Shown here one piece after another: positions 6,144 to 14,093 of a stretch of DNA of 18,048 nucleotides. The DNA is from an uncultured Novosphingobium sp. Lineage in GTDB: Bacteria > Pseudomonadota > Alphaproteobacteria > Sphingomonadales > Sphingomonadaceae. The notes beneath the pieces are model-generated. The model did no database searches, was not told where the DNA came from, and saw only the letters and a list, made by a program, of their open reading frames with translations. The number at the start of each line of letters is the position of its first letter. Within the stretch, counting starts at the first letter, position 1. The stretch lies in assembly GCA_937897535.1 (NCBI GenBank), contig CALCQB010000313.1:1-18048 (forward strand), in the 5' to 3' direction. A program made the position numbers and the translations under genes.

Positions 6144-6785
6144 GTGGCTGAGGACGAACCGGACTTTGTCGAAGCGGCCCGCAAGCTGTTTGCAGGACGG
6201 GTGGAATTCCTGAAGAGCGCGCCTGCGCTTCAGTACCTGCCCGATCCCGAGGTACCTGAAATCGCCTTTGCCGGGCGTTCCAACGTCGGCAAGAGCTCGC
6301 TGCTCAACGCGATAACCGGGCGCAAGTCGATCGCGCGCGCCTCGGTCACGCCGGGGCGCACGCAAGAGCTCAACTTCTTCGAGGTGGGCGAGCCGACCCT
6401 GCTGCGGCTGGTCGACATGCCCGGCTATGGCTATGCCAAGGCGCCCTTGAAGGTGGTCGAGAACTGGCGCCGCCTGATCCGCGATTTCCTGCGCGGGCGG
6501 GTGGTTCTCAAACGCACCCTGGTGCTGATCGACAGTCGACACGGGGTGAAGGACGTCGACCGCGAGATGCTCAAGATGCTCGACGAGGCGGCGGTCGGCT
6601 ACCGGCTGGTGCTAACCAAGGCCGACAAGATCAAGGCCAGCGATCTGGCCGAAGTGCTGGCGGCAACCCAGGTCGAGGCCCGCAAGCATTCCGCCGCCTA
6701 TCCGGTGGTCCACGTCACCTCGGCCGAAAAGGGCATGGGGATTGCGGAACTGCGCGCGGCGGTGCTGGAGGATGCAGCGGTCTGA
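6144..6785 (+). CDS. engB: Ribosome biogenesis GTPase YihA/YsxC (EngB)
   Basis: A 213-residue TRAFAC GTPase. G1 is GRSNVGKSS (44-52), the G2 Thr is in SVTPGRTQ (about 69), G3 is DMPGYGYAKA (91-100), G4 is TKAD (159-162) and G5 is TSAEKG (193-198). EngB helps assemble the large ribosomal subunit. The GTG start lies 4 bases after the yidC stop, so it is the last gene of that operon. Its TGA stop is immediately followed by the stop of phoD on the other strand, with no spacer for a terminator. Confidence 0.95.
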   Translation: MAEDEPDFVEAARKLFAGRVEFLKSAPALQYLPDPEVPEIAFAGRSNVGKSSLLNAITGRKSIARASVTPGRTQELNFFEVGEPTLLRLVDMPGYGYAKAPLKVVENWRRLIRDFLRGRVVLKRTLVLIDSRHGVKDVDREMLKMLDEAAVGYRLVLTKADKIKASDLAEVLAATQVEARKHSAAYPVVHVTSAEKGMGIAELRAAVLEDAAV

Positions 6786-8465
6786 TCAGGCCCCTTGTTC
6801 GAGAATCTGAAGACCCGAATCACCGCGCGCCAACGCGAAACGTTTGAGCGTGCGCGTCCGATAGCGCGGCGACAGGATGGTATCCATCGCGACGAAGCTT
6901 GCCTCTGCGCCGGTCTGGCTCAGCACCAGGCGGACATAGCCCTGGTGCAGATTGTCGGTCCACAGCACTTCGGGGTTGTGCTCTGCAAGCGCCAGATCGA
7001 GCTTGCGGGCGGTTACGGGATCGAACCCGCTGTCGATGAAGTCGCCGGGCGACGAAATCCCCGCTGTTCCCAGCTCGATCCCGGTCGGCTGACCGGACGC
7101 GCTCGCAAGTCGGTTGGCCCAGAAGCTGTGGCTGTCCCCGGTCAGGAAGATCAGATCGTTGACGCCGGCAGACTGCGCCTGAGCGTAGAGCCGCTCGCGG
7201 GCCCATTCATAGCCGTCCCAGGTGTCAGGATAGAACGGCAGGTTCCATTTGCCTTTCCAGGCGAGGTCGAGCGCGGCGGCCAGCGGCTTTTCCTGGCTGG
7301 CCGGATCCGGGATCAGCCCCAGCGCCACCACATCGGGCACCCGGGTGCGGGCAATCGGCATTGGATTGCCGATCAGCCGCCATGGCTGACCTGCCTGCTT
7401 TGATCGGGTCCACGCCGCCGCGAGATCGGCTTCCAGTTCGGGAGCCAGCATGGTCCGGCCTGGCGCACCGATCGCGCCGCGCTCCATCGCCTTGGCATCG
7501 GCAAAACTGGCGATGGACTTCTTGTAGGGTGCATAGTCGATCTGCAGCGCGCGCGCCGTATGGCGGGTCTCGAGCGTCGAAAGCGTGGCGAGATCGCCGA
7601 ACACGTAGGTGCGCCAGAATTGCATCCGGCTGCGCCCCGGACCCGGTTCGCGCACCGGCATCCATTCGAAATAGGCCTGGATCGAGGCAGCGCGGCGCGC
7701 GGCCCAATCGCCTTCCTTGTCCGGCTGGTGGTTCTGCGCCCCGCCAGTCCAGGGATTGTTGGCGCTTTCGTGATCGTCCCAGCAGGCCAGCAAGGGCTTG
7801 GCGGCCAGCATTGCCTGCGATCCGGCGTCGGTCTTGTACTGGGCGTGACGCGTACGGTAGTCGCTCAGCGAGACGATCTCGTGGGCCGGCTGATGTACCC
7901 GCCCGATCCGCCTGGCCACATCACCACCCCAGCCGTCCGTGCCGTATTCATAGATGTAGTCGCCGGTGTGGAGCACGAAATCGATCGCGGGATCGCGCGC
8001 GATCGCATCGTAGGCGTTGAAGAACCCGAAGGCATAGTTCGAGCACGACGCCAGCGCGATCCCCAGCCGCGCGACCGGGCCTACGGGCAGGGTCCGGGTC
8101 TGACCGATTGGTGAGAGTAAGCCGTTGGCACGGAACCGGTAGAAATAACGTGCGCCCGGCTCCAGCCCCTCCGCCACGACCTTCACCGTGAAGTCGCGCT
8201 CGGGACCGGTCGCGAACCGCCCTTGGCGGACCATCCGCCGGAAGCCCGGATCACTGGCCAGTTCCCATTCGACTTCGAGCGGAGCCGCAACCGTCACCCG
8301 CGACCACAGCACCACGCTGGTCGCGTCGGGATCGCCGCTTGCCACCCCATGGCGGAACACCGCCGACCCGCCGGAAGCGGCCTGCACCGGCAGCGCCGCA
8401 CTGGCGGCTGCGGCCGACAGCCCGGCCAGCGTGGTGCGGCGGCTGATGGCGGATGACTGGGTCAC
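6786..8465 (-). CDS. phoD: PhoD-family alkaline phosphatase/phosphodiesterase, Tat-exported
   Basis: A 559-residue protein with a twin-arginine signal (SRRTTLAGL, Arg9-Arg10) and a cleavage region near VQAA (27-30). The N-terminal PhoD domain holds FRHGVASGDPDATSVVLWSR. The metallophosphatase core carries metal-binding motifs: ALASCSNYAFG (138-147), DFVLHTGDYIYEYG (162-175), WDDHESANN (229-237) and FLTGDSHSFWA (440-450). PhoD enzymes use Ca2+ and Fe3+ to release phosphate from phosphomonoesters or diesters in the periplasm. The GTG start is preceded by AAGGGA at 7 bases. The TonB-dependent receptor gene lies directly upstream on the same strand, with a strong hairpin between them. Whether the pair is induced by phosphate starvation is not shown; I saw no convincing Pho box. 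Confidence 0.9.
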   Translation of the reverse strand: MTQSSAISRRTTLAGLSAAAASAALPVQAASGGSAVFRHGVASGDPDATSVVLWSRVTVAAPLEVEWELASDPGFRRMVRQGRFATGPERDFTVKVVAEGLEPGARYFYRFRANGLLSPIGQTRTLPVGPVARLGIALASCSNYAFGFFNAYDAIARDPAIDFVLHTGDYIYEYGTDGWGGDVARRIGRVHQPAHEIVSLSDYRTRHAQYKTDAGSQAMLAAKPLLACWDDHESANNPWTGGAQNHQPDKEGDWAARRAASIQAYFEWMPVREPGPGRSRMQFWRTYVFGDLATLSTLETRHTARALQIDYAPYKKSIASFADAKAMERGAIGAPGRTMLAPELEADLAAAWTRSKQAGQPWRLIGNPMPIARTRVPDVVALGLIPDPASQEKPLAAALDLAWKGKWNLPFYPDTWDGYEWARERLYAQAQSAGVNDLIFLTGDSHSFWANRLASASGQPTGIELGTAGISSPGDFIDSGFDPVTARKLDLALAEHNPEVLWTDNLHQGYVRLVLSQTGAEASFVAMDTILSPRYRTRTLKRFALARGDSGLQILEQGA

Positions 8466-8528
8466 GGCTGGTTCCCTTGCAGAATTTGAGTGCGATTATG
8501 GCACGGATCGCGTCCGGTTCTTGCGAGA

Positions 8529-8562
8529 ATCGGGGTGGCTACCCGGCGGCAGCCACCCCGAT
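8529..8562 (-). terminator. Perfect 12-bp hairpin between the receptor gene and phoD
   Basis: The inverted repeat ATCGGGGTGGCT / AGCCACCCCGAT has a 10-base loop and lies 11 bases after the receptor stop codon. There is no long T run after it on the minus strand, so it is either an imperfect terminator or an mRNA-stabilising hairpin that lowers phoD expression relative to the receptor. Confidence 0.6.
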
Positions 8563-8573
8563 CCGGGATTAGC

Positions 8574-10847
8574 CTAGAACCCGACCTTGAGCGTGGCGAA
8601 GAACTGCTGCGGCGCGCCGACCAGCAGAGTCTGGCGATCCCGGCTGTTGCCGGTACCGCCCGAGTTGATCGTGCCCAGATACTGTTCGTCGAACAGGTTG
8701 GTCGCGTTCAATTGCACCTCGATGTTATCGGTGATCCGATAGCCAATCGACGCATCGACGATGGTCCGCCCCGGTACCGACTGATCGTTGGTATAGGTGA
8801 AGTAACGCCGCGACATGTAGTTGACCCCGATCCGACCGAACACCGGTCCCTGATCGTAGGTCAATTCCCCGCGCAGCATGTGCTTGGGCGAATCGACCAC
8901 GGTCTTGCCCTTGATCGCGGCGATCAGAACGCCTGACAGGTTGAACACGTCGTTGCGATAGGTCGCGTCGGTATAGCTGTACGATGCGAACAGGCCGAAC
9001 CCGCCGCCCAGCTTGAGATCGCCGACCGCTTCGAAACCGACCGAGCGGACCGAACCGACGTTCTGCAGCACCGAAGGGCTGCCGACGATGCTTGGGCCGC
9101 TGGCGGCCGAAAGCAGGCGGTCGTGGAAGTCGACCAGATAGACTCCAACCACCCCATTGAACATCGGGCTGTTGTAGCGCGCGCCCAGTTCATAGGTGTC
9201 CGAAGTTTCCGGTTTCAACGTGTTGACGATCGCGTTGAACCCGGTCTGGTTGGTGGAAAACGGTCCGGTTGTGGTCGCCGAGGCAAAGGCCCGGGTCGAC
9301 TGGGAGAAGCTGCCGAACAGTTCGGCATTGCCGCCCAGCGCCAGGTTGATCCCGAGGCTCGGCTGGAACCAGTCGGTCGCGTCGATCTTGCCTTGCGGAA
9401 AGCTGGCCGCAACCACCGCGGTCGCCTGATTGGTGACCTGGAACCCCTTCCAGCCGATGGCGAGCTTGACCGGGCCGAGCTGCAACTGGTCCTGGACGAA
9501 GTACTGCAGCGTTTCGGTATCGAAATCGAACTCCCACTGGGTGAAGAACGGACCAGTCGGATATTGCCGGAACGAGCGGCCGGGGCTGGTCCGGCTATCG
9601 AGGCCATAGAATCGCCGCGCCTGGTTGAAGCTGTTGGTTTCGTACCAGCCGCCGACCGTCAGGGTGTTGCTTTCGGTCTTCCAGTTGATCTGCCCGAACA
9701 GGCCGCCGCGATCGATCTGGTACTCGGTCGTGCGGATCGAGATCGGCACGCCATTGGGGCTTGGCACATAGGGCGTCGCCCACAGGCCCATCCCCCGGTT
9801 GTGGTGGTAGTAGCCGCGCAGCGACAGGTCGATGCTCTCGCCCAGCGGACTTTTGAAGCCGATCGCGGCAACGGTGTCCTTGCGCAGGCCCGAGGCGTCG
9901 AAATAGGCATCGTCGACCGTCGCGACATTGCCGGGATAGACCGTTCCGGCAGCAGCATTGGAAATCGGCGCGCCGGTTTCGCCGCGGTTGTTGCCGATAT
10001 CGGCATAGAGGATCGCGCGGGCGTAGTCAGGATAGGTATTGTCCCAGCCGTAGCCGAGCCGGCTGAGCATATCGAGCGACATGTCCTGCTAGTCCTGCTC
10101 GCGCCGGTCGGAATAGCTGAACCACGCATCGAGCTGCGCATCGCCGATCGGAACGACGACCTTGGCATTGACCATGTGCTGGTCCTGGGTGCCTTCGCCC
10201 TTGTATTTGTCGGTCGAACTGTAGCCGTAGGAGACAAAGCCGCGCAGACCTTGCGCGCTGCCAAGGTTGACCCGGGCAAAGCCGCGCATGGTGTTTTCGC
10301 TACCGTAAGTCGCGTTGGCCTGGACGGCGAGCCGGTCGAGCGGGTCCATCGAAAAGGTTTCGACCGTACCGCCCAGATTGTTGCTCGATTGGGTGCTGAG
10401 CGAACCGGCCCCCTGGGTCACGCGGACCGAGCCGATGTTCTCCGGGCTGACCACGCGGCTGATGTGCAGGCCGTTGTGGTTGCCATAGGTCATGTCGCCG
10501 AGCGGAATGCCATCGAAGTTGAAGCCGAGCTGGTTCTGGTTGAAGCTGCGGATCGTGACGCGGGTCGACCATTCGTAGTTGCCGAACGCGTCGGCGGACT
10601 GGACATTGACGCTGGGCAGCTTTTCGATCGCGCGGATCGGGCTGGTCCCGGGCAGCAGCACGGAAATATCGCGCTGGCTCACTTCCTGGACCTGCTTGGT
10701 TTCGCCCTGGCCCAGCACGACGATCTCGTTGGCCGCGCCATCGGCAGCGGCATCTGCGCTGGCCGCGTCTGCGGCATCGGCGGCAGCAAAGGCGGCCTGC
10801 GGCAGCAGCGCGGTGGAAGCGAGCAGGACTATGGCAATTCGGCGCAT
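8574..10847 (-). pseudogene. TonB-dependent outer-membrane receptor split by an in-frame amber codon
   Basis: Read through one TAG (codon 253, at 10089-10091), this is a 757-codon TonB-dependent receptor. Its parts are a signal peptide (MRRIAIVLLASTALLPQAAF), a TonB-box-like EIVVLGQ (41-47), a plug domain (IRAIEKLPSVNVQS, FDGIPLGDMTYGN, VRVTQGAGSLSTQS) and a long beta-barrel ending LLVGAPQQFFATLKVGF with the terminal Phe of outer-membrane proteins. The stop lies in SDRREQD-stop-QDMSLDML, and both sides are in the same frame. Relatives would be expected to have an ordinary residue, perhaps Tyr, there. The ATG at 10847 has AGGGGG 6 bases upstream. A nonsense allele would leave only signal and plug; a later start at 10082 could not give a working receptor. 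The ligand is unknown. The neighbour phoD hints at a phosphate-containing compound, which is inference. Confidence 0.85.
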
Positions 10848-10981
10848 TGGAAACCCCCTGGGTTGTTGGACGTGGGGGTGCCCTAGGGAGCGCGTGTTAC
10901 GGCTCGATGCTCTTTTCGCGAATGCAGCATGACGGAATTCGGACAATGTCGGGTCAGCCCGGTGGCTGAAATGTGTCAGCC

Positions 10982-11401
10982 TTATCGGGCGAACAGCTGC
11001 GCCAGGTCGGCAAAGGCCTTCATCTCGATCGCGTTGCCGCTGGGATCACGGAAGAACATCGTTGCCTGTTCGCCCGCCTGGCCCTTGAAGCGCACGTGGG
11101 GCTCGATCTCGAACTTCATCCCCGCCGCCTTGAGCCGGTCGGCCAACGCCTGCCAGTCTGCCAATTCGAGCACGATCCCGAAATGCGGCACCGGCACGCC
11201 GTGGCCGTCGACCGGGTTGTTGCCGGCGTCTGCCGCTGCCTGCCAGGTGCAGTGCGCGACGATCTGGTGGCCGTAGAAGTCGAAGTCGATCCACGCATCG
11301 CTGCTGCGCCCTTCGGGGCAGCCGATCACCCCGCCCCAGAAAGCGCGCGCCTCGGCCAGGTCGCGGACCGGAAAGGCAAGATGGAACGGGCGCAGGGGCA
11401 T
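10982..11401 (-). CDS. VOC-family (glyoxalase/bleomycin resistance fold) protein
   Basis: A 139-residue protein with two beta-alpha-beta-beta-beta modules of the vicinal oxygen chelate fold: PFHLAFPVRDLAEARAFWG (His7), WIDFDFYGHQIVAH, PVPHFGIVLELADWQAL (His73) and MFFRDPSGNAIEMKAF (Glu126). His/Glu residues at these positions usually bind a divalent metal in dioxygenases and glyoxalases. The second of two adjacent ATGs (11401) is chosen because GAAGGA lies 6 bases upstream. A longer in-frame start at 11443 falls inside a repeat element and is rejected. The substrate is unknown. It is transcribed towards the receptor gene but separated from it by 134 bases. Confidence 0.8.
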   Translation of the reverse strand: MPLRPFHLAFPVRDLAEARAFWGGVIGCPEGRSSDAWIDFDFYGHQIVAHCTWQAAADAGNNPVDGHGVPVPHFGIVLELADWQALADRLKAAGMKFEIEPHVRFKGQAGEQATMFFRDPSGNAIEMKAFADLAQLFAR

Positions 11402-11411
11402 CATATTTCCT

Positions 11412-11498
11412 TCGTCATTGCGAGGGGCGAAGCCCCGCGGCAATCCAGAGCGTCAGTGCACGCCGCTCTGGATTGCTTCGCTACGCTCGCAATGACGA
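11412..11498. repeat. Palindromic dispersed repeat (CGTCATTGCGAG type)
   Basis: Both ends read TCGTCATTGCGAG..., as inverted copies. Inside are CAATCCAGAGCG and CGCTCTGGATTGC as an inverted pair. I recognise this pattern as an abundant intergenic repeat of sphingomonads and other alphaproteobacteria. It lies between the divergent VOC and GST genes. On the plus strand it is followed shortly by six Ts, so it could also end transcription. Confidence 0.8.
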
Positions 11499-11545
11499 GT
11501 CTTTTTTGCAGATCATCGTTCAGACTCGACAGGGCTAAGCTGAAC

Positions 11546-11560
11546 GGTTAGCCGCTAACC
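11546..11560. promoter_or_regulatory. Perfect dyad GGTTAGC-C-GCTAACC before the GST start
   Basis: A 15-base palindrome ends one base before the GST start codon, where a ribosome site would normally lie, and no Shine-Dalgarno sequence is visible. It may be an operator or an RNA structure. A related shorter dyad, GGTTGCTAACC, lies at 12870-12880, upstream of dapE. Confidence 0.3.
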
Positions 11561-11561
11561 C

Positions 11562-12233
11562 ATGAAGCTGATCATCGGCAACAAGAACTATTCGAGCTGG
11601 TCGCTGCGCGGCTGGCTGGCGGCCAAGCAATCGGGGCTGCACTTCGAGGAGATCACGGTCCCGCTCTACGGCGATGACTGGGACGCCCGCAAGAAGCAGA
11701 CCGAGGGGATCGAGCCAAGCTCGGGCAAGGTCCCGGTGCTGTGGGACGGCGAAACCGTGGCGTGGGATAGCCTTGCGATCATCGAGACGCTGGCCGACAA
11801 GGTCGGGCGCGACCGGTTCTGGCCCAAGGCCGACGATGCCCGCGCCTTTGCCCGCTCGATGGTGGCGGAAATGCATTCGGGCTATCAGGCGCTGCGGACC
11901 GAATGCCCGATGAACGTCCGCCGCCGGATCGAGGACTGGCAGGTCAGCGACGCGGCGCGCGGCGACGTGGTCCGGATCCTGACCCTGTGGGCCGAGGCCC
12001 GCGCCCGGTTCGGCAAGGGCGGGCCTTATCTGTTCGGCACCTTCAGCGCCGCTGACATCATCTATGCGCCCGTGGTCAGCCGGTTCATCACCTATGGCGT
12101 GGCCGTGCCCGGCTTTGCCGTCGCCTATATGGAGGCGATCTGGACTCACGAATGGATGCAGTCCTGGATCGAAGCCGCCGAGGCCGAAGAGTGGGTGATC
12201 GAGCAATGGGAAGCCCCGAAGCTGGCAAAGTAG
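11562..12233 (+). CDS. Glutathione S-transferase family protein
   Basis: A 223-residue cytosolic GST. The N-terminal thioredoxin-like domain (1-80) has IGNKNYSSWSLRGWLAAK, with the Ser expected to activate glutathione. The cis-Pro motif is KVPVLWDG (56-63), and the glutathione-binding pair is in AWDSLAIIETLAD (67-79, Asp69-Ser70). The alpha-helical C-terminal domain ends with WTHEWMQSWIEAAEAEEWVI. Similar proteins (YfcF/GstB-like) conjugate or reduce small electrophiles or peroxides; the actual substrate is not evident. It is convergent with the cupin gene, five bases away. The ATG at 11562 starts the conserved MKLIIGNK. Confidence 0.88.
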   Translation: MKLIIGNKNYSSWSLRGWLAAKQSGLHFEEITVPLYGDDWDARKKQTEGIEPSSGKVPVLWDGETVAWDSLAIIETLADKVGRDRFWPKADDARAFARSMVAEMHSGYQALRTECPMNVRRRIEDWQVSDAARGDVVRILTLWAEARARFGKGGPYLFGTFSAADIIYAPVVSRFITYGVAVPGFAVAYMEAIWTHEWMQSWIEAAEAEEWVIEQWEAPKLAK

Positions 12234-12238
12234 CTGCG

Positions 12239-12688
12239 CTAGAACTCGCTGCCATCCTTGCGCTTCTGCCGCCCTGCCCCCGCAAACAGGTGCATGTCGA
12301 TATCGGGATAGTGGCAGGCCGTGTCTGATGGCCGACCGATCGCGACAAATACGCAGGGCCTGTCAGAGCGGTTTTGCAGCACATGGCCATTGCCGTTGTT
12401 CTTGGCAAAGGCCGCCACGTCGCCAGATCGCAGCACCGTCTCGCCGGTATCATCGACCAGCACGGCCTCGCCGTCCAGCATCACCACCAGCTCATCCTCA
12501 CCCTCGTGCCAGTGGCGCTGGCTCGACCAGGCGCCGGGTGCAAGCACTACGTGGCTGGCGCCGAAATCCTCGATCCCGGCCGCCGGTGCCAGCCGGCGAT
12601 ACCACCGGCCCTGGATCACATCGGCGAACTCAGGCGGATAGCCGGTCGCGTTGGTCTGGGGGATGGCGGCGAGATCGAGCTTGGGCAT
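12239..12688 (-). CDS. Cupin-domain protein
   Basis: A 149-residue single-cupin protein. Motif 1 lies at about 52-72: SSQRHWHEGEDELVVMLDGE, with His59, His61 and Glu66 as metal ligands. Motif 2 lies at about 89-104: GDVAAFAKNNGNGHVLQN, with His102. The HWHEGEDE pattern resembles small cupins annotated as metal-binding or sugar-phosphate-related, but the function is unknown. ATG at 12688 is used (MPKLDLAAIP). An in-frame upstream start at 12724 would extend into the repeat element and is rejected. It is convergent with the GST gene with no visible terminator between them. Confidence 0.8.
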   Translation of the reverse strand: MPKLDLAAIPQTNATGYPPEFADVIQGRWYRRLAPAAGIEDFGASHVVLAPGAWSSQRHWHEGEDELVVMLDGEAVLVDDTGETVLRSGDVAAFAKNNGNGHVLQNRSDRPCVFVAIGRPSDTACHYPDIDMHLFAGAGRQKRKDGSEF

Positions 12689-12718
12689 GGATGCAGCATA
12701 TCCCAACCTAAATATCCT

Positions 12719-12858
12719 CGTCACCCTGAACTTTTTTCAGGGTCCATCGTGCCGAACGACCAGCACCTGCCGGGAACGGCCGCCTGAACGGATTGACTGC
12801 TCAGGAGAGCGTTGGCGCAAGGACGAAGAATGGGCCCTGAAACAAGTTCAGGGTGACG
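12719..12858. repeat. Inverted repeat with 27-base arms (GTCACCCTGAACTT...CAGGG type)
   Basis: The left arm, 12719-12745, begins CGTCACCCTGAACTT. The right arm, 12832-12858, is its reverse complement with only two differences. About 86 bases lie between them. This is a second family of intergenic repeat, distinct from the one at 11412. It lies between the divergent cupin and dapE genes, so both promoters must lie inside or next to it. Confidence 0.8.
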
Positions 12859-12888
12859 GAATTGAGCGAGGTTGCTAACCGACTCGTC

Positions 12889-14028
12889 ATGACCAGCACC
12901 GTGCTCCCGCCCGTCCTGCCCTTGGCCGAAGCCCTGATCGCCTGCCCCAGCGTGACCCCGGCGGCGGGGCTGGTGTTCGATTGCCTCGCGGGGCAGCTCG
13001 CGCCGCTCGGCTTCGCGGTCCACCGCTTCATGGCCGGCGAGGCCCCGCACGGCCCGGTCGAGAACCTGTTTGCGATCCGCGAGGGACCCGCGGGCAGTCG
13101 CCACTTCGGTTTTGCCGGCCACGTCGATGTGGTCCCGCCGGGCGAAGGCTGGACGGCGGCACCGTTCGCCCCAGAAGTGCGGGGCGACCTGCTCTATGGG
13201 CGCGGCGCAGTCGACATGAAGGGTTCGATCGCGGCGATGGTGGCGGCGGTGGCCGATCTGCCGCAGGACCTGGGCACGCTGAGCTTCATCATCACCGGCG
13301 ACGAGGAGGGCCCGGCGCTCCACGGCACGGTCGCGCTGATCGAGCATATGCGCAGCGTTGGTGCGGTCCCCGATCTGATCCTGGTGGGCGAACCGACCAG
13401 CGTGAACCGGTTGGGTGACATGATGAAGATCGGGCGGCGCGGCTCGGTCAACATCTGGCTCGAAGTGCTGGGCGGCGAGGGACACGTGGCCTATCCGCAC
13501 CTTGCCAACAACCCGATCGGTCCACTGGTGAACATGCTGGCGGAGTTGAACGCGCTGGTGCTCGACGAAGGGACCGACTGGTTTCAACCGAGCAACCTCG
13601 AGATTACCGACATCACCGTCGGCAATCCCGCCACCAACGTGATCCCGGCCAAGGCCAGCGCAAGGCTCTCGATCCGCTTCAACGATCGCCACACCGGGCA
13701 GGAACTGGCCGACCGGGTCGCGGAAATCGCGGCGAAGCACGGCGGCAGCGCCCGTCCGATGATCTCGGGAGAGGCGTTCCTGACGCCGCCCGGCGCGTTC
13801 TCCGACCTTATCGCCGATGCGGTCGAGGCCGAGATCGGAATTCGCCCCGAGGCCAGCACGACCGGCGGAACCAGCGACGCCCGGTTCCTCAAGAACCTGT
13901 GCCCGGTCATCGAATTCGGCCTGTGCAACGCGACGATGCACAAGCGCGACGAGGCGGTGGCGGTGGCCGATCTCGATGCCCTGGCGCGGATTTATGCCCG
14001 GGTGGCGAAGGCAGCGCTGGCGGGCTGA
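12889..14028 (+). CDS. dapE: Succinyl-diaminopimelate desuccinylase
   Basis: A 379-residue M20-family zinc amidohydrolase, normal in length for DapE. Metal and catalytic residues are visible: FAGHVDVVPPGEGW (His78, Asp80), GRGAVDMKGS (Asp109), FIITGDEEGPALHGT (Glu139 as base, Glu140 as ligand), LILVGEPTSVN, and NATMHKRDEA near the C-terminus (His351). The dimerisation domain lies between, with GRRGSVNIWLEVLG. STTGGTSDARFL is the DapE-specific signature. The enzyme hydrolyses N-succinyl-LL-diaminopimelate in lysine and peptidoglycan synthesis. ATG at 12889 is used; an in-frame GTG at 12853 lies inside the repeat. The Shine-Dalgarno sequence is weak. Confidence 0.95.
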   Translation: MTSTVLPPVLPLAEALIACPSVTPAAGLVFDCLAGQLAPLGFAVHRFMAGEAPHGPVENLFAIREGPAGSRHFGFAGHVDVVPPGEGWTAAPFAPEVRGDLLYGRGAVDMKGSIAAMVAAVADLPQDLGTLSFIITGDEEGPALHGTVALIEHMRSVGAVPDLILVGEPTSVNRLGDMMKIGRRGSVNIWLEVLGGEGHVAYPHLANNPIGPLVNMLAELNALVLDEGTDWFQPSNLEITDITVGNPATNVIPAKASARLSIRFNDRHTGQELADRVAEIAAKHGGSARPMISGEAFLTPPGAFSDLIADAVEAEIGIRPEASTTGGTSDARFLKNLCPVIEFGLCNATMHKRDEAVAVADLDALARIYARVAKAALAG

Positions 14029-14093
14029 TTGCGGTCGCTGCGACAGCCTGTTAGGCTCGCCGGCAATAATCTTTCCTGCAGGGGACGCGCACC

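Noticed and set aside
3968..6184. 738-codon open frame on the minus strand opposite yidD/yidC
   Set aside because: Antisense shadow of a GC-rich gene: Arg/Asp/His-rich low-quality sequence, no domain, and yidC is certain on the other strand.
9123..10886. 587-codon open frame on the plus strand opposite the TonB receptor
   Set aside because: The opposite strand has a clear receptor with signal, plug and barrel; this frame has only composition-driven Asp/Arg/Val/Ala sequence.
10848..10981. Pho box or Fur-like operator upstream of the TonB receptor
   Set aside because: I looked for CTGTCAT-type or AT-rich dyads and saw nothing convincing.
11402..11443. N-terminal extension of the VOC protein (MPRGFAPRNDEGN)
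   Set aside because: It is encoded by the dispersed palindromic repeat, and a good ribosome site precedes the ATG at 11401.
12719..12858. CRISPR-like direct repeats
   Set aside because: The two copies are inverted, not direct, and there is only one spacer-sized gap.
12853..12888. N-terminal extension of DapE from a GTG
   Set aside because: It starts inside the inverted repeat arm; the ATG at 12889 gives the usual family length.
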